This document shows positions 6,186 through 10,615 of a DNA stretch of 10,615 nt, piece by piece; the first letter of the stretch is position 1, and each line of letters opens with the position of its first letter. The notes under the pieces are model-generated. The model did no database searches, was not told the DNA's origin, and worked only from the letters and a program-made list of their open reading frames with translations. The position numbers and the translations under genes are program-made. Source of the DNA: an uncultured Bacteroidales bacterium (GTDB lineage Bacteria > Bacteroidota > Bacteroidia > Bacteroidales > Paludibacteraceae); the NCBI GenBank assembly GCA_937910305.1, contig CALEPS010000200.1, forward strand, positions 1-10,615, in the 5' to 3' direction.

Positions 6186-7445
6186 GTATGCGTGATTTAT
6201 GACTTTGTCGTAAATCGCGCGTACTTTCAGTCCCGCGTCGGACCATTTGATATTGTTCACTTCCGCCATACCAAGCTCGTGCAGGCTCTTGTACATCGCC
6301 GGATATTTGACGATCGCATAGATGGCATCAGCCATGGCGTCTATATCCCAATAATCCGTCTTGATGGCGTGTTGCAGGATCTCGGCGCATCCCGATTGAT
6401 GGGAGATGATGGAAGGACAGCCTACCTGCATCGCCTCCAACGGGCTGATACCGAACGGTTCGCTCACGGAAGGCATGATATACACGTCGCTCATCGCCAG
6501 CATCTCCTGTACCTGCTTGCCGCGCATGAAGCCCGGGAAATGGAACTTGTCCGCGATACCGCGTTTGGCAACCAGGTCTATCATCTCGGTCATCTTGTCG
6601 CCGCTGCCTGCCATCACGAAACGGACGCCGTCCGTCTTGCTCAGTACGCGCGCTGCGGCTTCTACGAAATACTCCGGACCTTTCTGCATCGTGATACGAC
6701 CGAGGAAAGTGACCAGTTTGTCTTTTCTCTCCGGCTTGGTGAACTCTTCCGGATGAGCCAGTGGCTCAACGGCGTTGTGTACGGTGCTCACCTTGCGCGG
6801 GTCGATACCGTATTTCTCGATCACCGTGTTGCGGGTCAGGTTACTTACGCAGATGATATGATCCGCCTCGTCCATACCTCTCTTCTCGATGGCATAAACG
6901 GTAGGGTTCACATTGCCGCGGCTGCGGTCGAAATCCGTCGCATGGACGTGGATCACAAGCGGCTTGCCGCTGATATGTTTCGCGAACACGCCTGCCGGGT
7001 AAGTCAGCCAGTCGTGGCTGTGGATGATATCGAAATCCAGACTGTGCGCTAACACGCTTGCCACCGCTTCGTAGTTGCCGATCTCTTCGATCAGGTTGTC
7101 CGGATAGCGACCCGAGAAGCCGACGCAACCTAAATCATCGGTTCCGATACGGCGGTAGTCATAATGGATGCCGTCCCGCAGATGATAGAATTCCTCAGGA
7201 CTCATCTTGCCTTCCATCTGTTGTTTCACATAGTCATAGTTGACATCTTTCCATACGACGGGCACACTGTTGGCTCCGATGATCTTCAGAAAACTCTGGT
7301 CCTCGTCACCCCATGGCTTCGGGATCACAAAAGTGATTTCCATGTCTGGCTGTTGAGCCATGCCGCGGGTCAAACCGTAGCTGGCGGTGCCTAATCCTCC
7401 TAAGATATGAGGGGGAAACTCCCAACCGAACATTAACGCTTTCAT
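6183..7445 (-). CDS. GT-B glycosyltransferase, glycogen-synthase-like (GT4/GT5 type)
   Basis: This encodes a 420-residue retaining GT-B glycosyltransferase, probably transferring glucose from a nucleotide sugar to an alpha-glucan. The N-terminal domain opens with WEFPPHILGGLG (8-19), the glycine loop of glycogen-synthase-like enzymes, and has HSHDW at 142-146. The C-terminal domain has GRITMQKG with Arg250 and Lys255, expected to bind donor phosphates, and the E-x7-E motif at Glu329 and Glu337 in SEPFGISPLEA. All key residues appear intact. Length fits a compact glycogen synthase or GT4 enzyme; donor (ADP- or UDP-glucose) is not resolvable. It sits between debranching and GH57 genes, an order I recall from Bacteroides. 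The ATG overlaps the previous TGA as ATGA and is preceded by a perfect AGGAGG. Confidence 0.9.
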   Translation of the reverse strand: MKALMFGWEFPPHILGGLGTASYGLTRGMAQQPDMEITFVIPKPWGDEDQSFLKIIGANSVPVVWKDVNYDYVKQQMEGKMSPEEFYHLRDGIHYDYRRIGTDDLGCVGFSGRYPDNLIEEIGNYEAVASVLAHSLDFDIIHSHDWLTYPAGVFAKHISGKPLVIHVHATDFDRSRGNVNPTVYAIEKRGMDEADHIICVSNLTRNTVIEKYGIDPRKVSTVHNAVEPLAHPEEFTKPERKDKLVTFLGRITMQKGPEYFVEAAARVLSKTDGVRFVMAGSGDKMTEMIDLVAKRGIADKFHFPGFMRGKQVQEMLAMSDVYIMPSVSEPFGISPLEAMQVGCPSIISHQSGCAEILQHAIKTDYWDIDAMADAIYAIVKYPAMYKSLHELGMAEVNNIKWSDAGLKVRAIYDKVINHAY

Positions 7446-9433
7446 TTCTCTGCCTCCTTTCCTTCGCTTTCGACTTTCGACTTTTCGCTTTCGGCTAATT
7501 GGTATTTCTTCAGTGTGTCCATCACGCTGATCACAGCCGCTACGCTCGGAGCGTAACTCATGCCGCCGTGGCCTTTGTACGGCGGGTTGCCGTCGTACAA
7601 CTCGTTCAGCGTTCCTATCGTCAGTTCGTTCATCTCTGCCTCGAAACCGACCAGCAGCCTTTCCATGAAACTGATACCGCTGTATTTATATACGTTCATG
7701 TATGCGCGTGCGTAAGCGGCTATCGTGAACGGCCATACCGGACCGTTGTGGAAATTGCGGTCGCGCTCCTGCTGACCGCCGCGGTAAACAGGACGGTAGT
7801 CGCCGCTCTTCGGACTCAGCGTACGAAGACCCTTCGGCGTCAGCAACTCTTTGGTGCATATATCTACTACGGCCTTCTGCTGTTTCTTGTCCAGCGGGCT
7901 GTAGGGAAGACCGGCTGCCCATATCTGGTTCGGACGGACTTCGCGGTTCTCGTAATTGTTAATCACAAAATCATTCAGATAAACGCCGTTCCAGAACGTC
8001 TTGACGAAAGCGTCTTTCGTGATCTCCGCTTGGTATTCCATCAGGTCGGCGCTGGTCTCTTTGCCCAGCTCGCGCAGCATCTCTGCCGTAAACCGCATAG
8101 CGTTGTACCATAGCGCGTTGATCTCTACTACATAACCCGTCCGCGGAGTGATAGGCCAGCCGTTCTCCGTCGCGTTCATCCAGGTGGCGGGTTTCTGAGT
8201 CCCGTCAACCCACAGCAGACCGTTCTGGTGCAGCTTGGCACGCGGATGGTTCTGCTTGCGGTACCAGTTGATGATATCCTTGCATAACTCGCCGTATAGC
8301 TCGGCTGCCTCGCGTACTGTATATTTGTGGGCGTATTTCTGTGCCGCACGGATAAACCACAGCAGGGCGTCCGGCTCGTCCATGCCCGTCATCTTGATGT
8401 CATGGATGCGGCCGCTCATGAATAACTGTATCTCTCCGATGGCGGTCTTGTTGATGATAGCGTCCCAGTATTCGGGACGGTCGATATCAAGCGTGCAGCT
8501 CGGAGTGGAGAAGAACGTGTTGCGCGCGTCGGCGTGGAACCAGGGGAATCCGGCTAACAGATAACATTTGTCATCTTCGCGTTTGTAGAACTGGCTCGCG
8601 CTGTTCTTCAGCGTCGAGAACATGTCCAGACGCTTGTTCCTCCGCTCCAGCTCTTTCTTCCATACAGTCTTCAGCGAACCCGTCTTGCATTCCGTCACAC
8701 CTGCGGCGAAGATGATACTCTCGCCTTTCTTCATCGGTAACTCGAAATAACCCGGCACCAGCAGGTCCTCTTTATACGCATATCCGCGTTCTTGTTCCTT
8801 GCGGTAAACAATGTCTTTGTACCATTGCGGGTCGTGATGGTATTCTACAGCCTTGCTGAACTGCATATACAGACTCGGGAAACCCGGATACATACGGTTG
8901 AAGCGTCCGTTCTCGCATTCGTCCATGTTCGGGTTAGCCAGCGGATTCTCGTGCGTCAGCTCGTTCACGCTCCTGAACGCCAGGAAGGGACGGAAACGCA
9001 AAACCGTCGGGCTGCCGCTCTCCAGCAGCGTGTAACGGATCAGTACACGCGGCTCGAAACTGACCAGCAAACGCTCCTTCTCCAATACCATCGCGCCTAC
9101 GCGGTACACGGTCTTGGAGATCAACTCGCAGTCAAACTCGCGAATGTACTTGTGACCGTTCGGACTGAAGTGATTTTCGCCGTACTCATGCAAACCCAGA
9201 TTGAACTCTGCGCCATGTTGGATTACCGTCTCGTCCAGCGAACTGAGCAATACAAAATTGTCGTCGCCCAGATGCGGAAGAGGCATCACCAACTGACCAT
9301 GGTACTTGCGCGTGTTGCAATCAACCAGTGTCGTTGAGTTGTAAACGCCCGCACGGTTAGTCCGAATCATCTCTTTCTGAAGCGATCGCTCCAGATTAAC
9401 AAGTACTGTCTTGTCAAAATTCAGATAACTCAT
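7442..9433 (-). CDS. Glycogen debranching enzyme family protein (GDE, GH133-like)
   Basis: This encodes a 663-residue protein of the bacterial/archaeal amylo-alpha-1,6-glucosidase family, which removes branch points from glycogen-like polymers. Residues about 25-260 form the N-terminal GDE domain (TNRAG, NTRKYHGQLV). Residues about 290-645 form the (alpha/alpha)6 glucosidase domain: AGFPWF (294-299), EINALWYNA (437-445), FHNGPVWPF (561-569) and ELYDGNPP (611-618), with candidate base Glu611. Two odd positions are ARN (303-305), where most glucoamylase-like proteins have Arg-Asp, and TWMN (417-420), where eukaryotic GDE has TWMD with the catalytic Asp. TWMN may be usual in Bacteroidales; ARN seems rarer. 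The tail from about residue 648 is low-complexity E/K/S encoded by a heptamer repeat. The gene begins 150 bases after the guanylyltransferase gene, and I find no TAnnTTTG promoter there. Confidence 0.9.
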   Translation of the reverse strand: MSYLNFDKTVLVNLERSLQKEMIRTNRAGVYNSTTLVDCNTRKYHGQLVMPLPHLGDDNFVLLSSLDETVIQHGAEFNLGLHEYGENHFSPNGHKYIREFDCELISKTVYRVGAMVLEKERLLVSFEPRVLIRYTLLESGSPTVLRFRPFLAFRSVNELTHENPLANPNMDECENGRFNRMYPGFPSLYMQFSKAVEYHHDPQWYKDIVYRKEQERGYAYKEDLLVPGYFELPMKKGESIIFAAGVTECKTGSLKTVWKKELERRNKRLDMFSTLKNSASQFYKREDDKCYLLAGFPWFHADARNTFFSTPSCTLDIDRPEYWDAIINKTAIGEIQLFMSGRIHDIKMTGMDEPDALLWFIRAAQKYAHKYTVREAAELYGELCKDIINWYRKQNHPRAKLHQNGLLWVDGTQKPATWMNATENGWPITPRTGYVVEINALWYNAMRFTAEMLRELGKETSADLMEYQAEITKDAFVKTFWNGVYLNDFVINNYENREVRPNQIWAAGLPYSPLDKKQQKAVVDICTKELLTPKGLRTLSPKSGDYRPVYRGGQQERDRNFHNGPVWPFTIAAYARAYMNVYKYSGISFMERLLVGFEAEMNELTIGTLNELYDGNPPYKGHGGMSYAPSVAAVISVMDTLKKYQLAESEKSKVESEGKEAEK
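7453..7458 (-). promoter_or_regulatory. Strong Shine-Dalgarno site for the glycosyltransferase
   Basis: AGGAGG on the minus strand stands 7 bases before the glycosyltransferase ATG (7445-7443), the optimal spacing. Bacteroidota seldom use such sites and no other start in this window has one. It lies inside the debranching gene's coding end, next to a heptamer repeat, and supports the chosen start and translational coupling through the ATGA overlap. Confidence 0.8.
7463..7494. repeat. Degenerate heptamer repeat (GACTTTC) encoding the debranching enzyme tail
   Basis: About four units of [GC][AG]CTTTC follow one another with period 7. Because 7 is not divisible by 3, the successive units are read in different frames, giving a mixed acidic/basic tail rich in Glu, Lys and Ser. 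It resembles the other period-7 arrays in size and in lying at a gene 3' end, but here it is translated. Confidence 0.75.
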
Positions 9434-9507
9434 GATTTGTGATTTAATATTAAGTAATTTATGTTGTTTGTATTTTTCGTTTTTGTCTCTCTTCTGTCTT
9501 TTTTTGT

Positions 9508-9527
9508 ATCCGCCAAGATTGGCGGAT
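9508..9527. repeat. 20-base perfect inverted repeat between guanylyltransferase and debranching genes
   Basis: ATCCGCCAA and TTGGCGGAT are separated by two bases, giving a 9-bp stem. On the minus strand it is followed by an A-rich run rather than a U-tract, so it does not look like an intrinsic terminator for the guanylyltransferase gene. It could be an RNA hairpin protecting the upstream transcript end, a DNA-binding site for the debranching operon, or another dispersed palindrome. It adjoins the G-rich element. Confidence 0.6.
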
Positions 9528-9531
9528 CTCC

Positions 9532-9582
9532 TTTCCCCCTCCCTTGAGGGGAGGGTCGGGGTGGGGTTATTAGGGTGGGGTT
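9532..9582. repeat. G-rich hairpin / G-quadruplex-capable element, copy 2 with partial duplication
   Basis: The core 9532-9568 matches copy 1 at 33 of 37 positions, and is followed by a second partial unit AGGGTGGGGTT (9572-9582). The plus strand carries six G-runs of 3-4 bases between 9548 and 9580, enough for alternative quadruplexes. A 7-bp hairpin CCCTCCC/GGGAGGG is also possible. It begins one base beyond the guanylyltransferase TGA stop (9586-9584), the same placement as copy 1 relative to the GH57 stop. Confidence 0.9.
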
Positions 9583-9583
9583 C

Positions 9584-10615
9584 TCACAACTCACTCACAA
9601 ACTGCTTGATCCGCTGCTCCTCGCTCTTCTTGCATACCAGCAAAGCGCCTTTCTCCTCTACGATGATCATGTCCTCCACGCCTTGTATGATTGCCTGCTT
9701 GCCCTTCTCCAACACCACGATATTGCCTTTCGCGTCGTAGAAATGCGATTCGCTATGCAGACTCACGTTGCCTTCTTCGTCTTTGTCGCTCAGCTCATAC
9801 AGGCTGCCCCATGTACCCAGATCGCTCCAGCCGAAACTCGAAGGAATGACAAACACGTTCTCGGCTTTCTCCATGATGCCGTAGTCGATACTGATGCTTG
9901 GGCATTTGGGGAATATCTCTTCGATGAATTTCTCCTCTTTCTTTGTTCCCATCAGCAGTTCCCCTTCGCGGAAACGGTCTGCCACTTCCGGCAGCAGATA
10001 CCGGAAAGCCTCGCTTATTGTCTGCAGGTTCCAGATGAAGATTCCGCTGTTCCATAGGAAATCGCCGCTCTCCAGAAACACTTTGGCCATTTCCAGATTC
10101 GGTTTCTCAGTAAACGTCTTCACCGGATAAATCCCATCAGAACAGCATTCTTCTCTCTCCAAATCTGATTCAGTCTGTATTCTGTCAGCGTTAGCGGTCT
10201 TTATTCTGTCAGCGAAGCGGTCTTTTACGAATTGAATATACCCGTACCCCGTCTCCGGACGTGTCGGCTGCATGCCTAACGTGCAGATGGCTTTGTTACG
10301 GCTCACGAATTCGAATGCGTTGCTGATGGTCTCGCGGAATTTCTCTTCCTCCAATATCAGATGGTCGCTTGCCGCCACCACTATATTTGCTTGCATCTCC
10401 GGTTTCGTCCAGTCGATGTCAAGATAATTGGGCAGCAGCGATTCGGCTGAACCGCCTTTCACTTTGCCTTCTTTGGTGTAGCCTTGCTCGTCCGGCGTGT
10501 AACCATAGGCGCGTTGAAGACATAGCGCCCGGATATGTGCGGTTGCGTATGCAATACAGGGTGCCGTGTTACGACGCGCAGGCTCGCATAGTATCTGACT
10601 CTCGCTCAAATCCGG
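9584..10615 (-). CDS. manC: Mannose-1-phosphate guanylyltransferase, N-terminus outside window
   Basis: This enzyme makes GDP-mannose from GTP and mannose-1-phosphate, feeding synthesis of surface polysaccharides and GDP-fucose. The reading frame is open to the window edge, so the true start and the GTP-binding GGxGxR / KPKQF region lie outside; the TTG at 10609 is only an internal Leu codon. Visible family motifs, numbered from that codon, are EPARRNTAPCIAYA (9-22), ASDHLI (80-85), RPETGYGYIQ (117-126), FTEKPNLEMAKVFLESGDF (166-184) with LWNSGIFIWN after it, and GWSDLGTW near the C-terminus. Two segments look extra against the family as I know it: residues about 31-73, and 128-158, the latter partly encoded by a tandem repeat. 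The gene ends 1 base from a G-rich repeat. Confidence 0.9.
   Translation of the reverse strand, partial: PDLSESQILCEPARRNTAPCIAYATAHIRALCLQRAYGYTPDEQGYTKEGKVKGGSAESLLPNYLDIDWTKPEMQANIVVAASDHLILEEEKFRETISNAFEFVSRNKAICTLGMQPTRPETGYGYIQFVKDRFADRIKTANADRIQTESDLEREECCSDGIYPVKTFTEKPNLEMAKVFLESGDFLWNSGIFIWNLQTISEAFRYLLPEVADRFREGELLMGTKKEEKFIEEIFPKCPSISIDYGIMEKAENVFVIPSSFGWSDLGTWGSLYELSDKDEEGNVSLHSESHFYDAKGNIVVLEKGKQAIIQGVEDMIIVEEKGALLVCKKSEEQRIKQFVSEL
10178..10224. repeat. 23/24-base tandem duplication inside manC
   Basis: Copy A (10178-10201, 24 bases) and copy B (10202-10224, 23 bases) both read TATTCTGTCAGCG, then TTAGCGGTCTT or AAGCGGTCTT. They are adjacent and differ by an indel and a substitution at the centre. 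On the minus strand they encode FADRIKTA and NADRIQTE, so the reading frame is maintained. The location inside a conserved enzyme at a loop between GYIQ and the YPVKTFTEKP motif suggests insertion of a dispersed repeat. Confidence 0.85.

Noticed and set aside
9584..10609. TTG at 10609 as the start of manC
   Set aside because: The frame stays open to the window edge and the family's N-terminal nucleotide-binding motifs would be missing.

Overview
The window is one side of a Bacteroidota chromosome, most likely order Bacteroidales. The evidence is a Porin_10-type outer-membrane protein, a Bacteroidota-type ClpC, the glycogen-debranching / glycosyltransferase / GH57 trio typical of Bacteroides-like genomes, mostly absent Shine-Dalgarno sites, and a TAnnTTTG-type promoter in front of a tRNA gene. 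No finer placement is justified. Every gene lies on the minus strand, so transcription runs from high to low coordinates. No stretch above 300 bases lacks a gene.

In order of transcription: (1) 10615-9584, mannose-1-phosphate guanylyltransferase, missing its N-terminus at the window edge and carrying two extra segments, one encoded by a tandem repeat. (2) 9433-4881, an alpha-glucan cluster: debranching-enzyme family protein, GT-B glycosyltransferase (start overlapping the previous stop in ATGA) and a GH57 protein. The glycosyltransferase looks intact, while both glycoside-hydrolase-family proteins have changes at positions expected to be catalytic or substrate-binding. (3) 4826-2823, a putative porin with a TTG start and a signal peptide. 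(4) 2730-146, a ClpC-type AAA+ unfoldase without the usual middle domain, coupled through ATGA to a canonical thioredoxin. (5) 61-1, tRNA-Arg(UCU), cut by the window edge, with its own promoter.

The most distinctive feature is the set of short repeats at gene ends. Three 7-base tandem arrays (about 4-5 units each) lie at the 3' ends of the porin, glycosyltransferase and debranching genes, in each case covering or closely preceding the stop codon. Two 37-base copies of a G-rich hairpin / G-quadruplex-capable element (33 of 37 bases identical) lie 1-2 bases beyond the stop codons of the GH57 and guanylyltransferase genes. One heptamer array is translated into the debranching protein's charged tail, which also carries a perfect Shine-Dalgarno site for the next gene. 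A different, 23-24-base, tandem repeat is translated inside the guanylyltransferase. The repeats therefore seem to have shaped gene ends, starts and one protein interior.

No defence island, CRISPR array, transposase or phage gene was seen. The candidates for something new are the stop-codon-associated repeats, the possibly non-catalytic glucan enzymes beside an intact glycosyltransferase, and the M-domain-less ClpC-thioredoxin pair.
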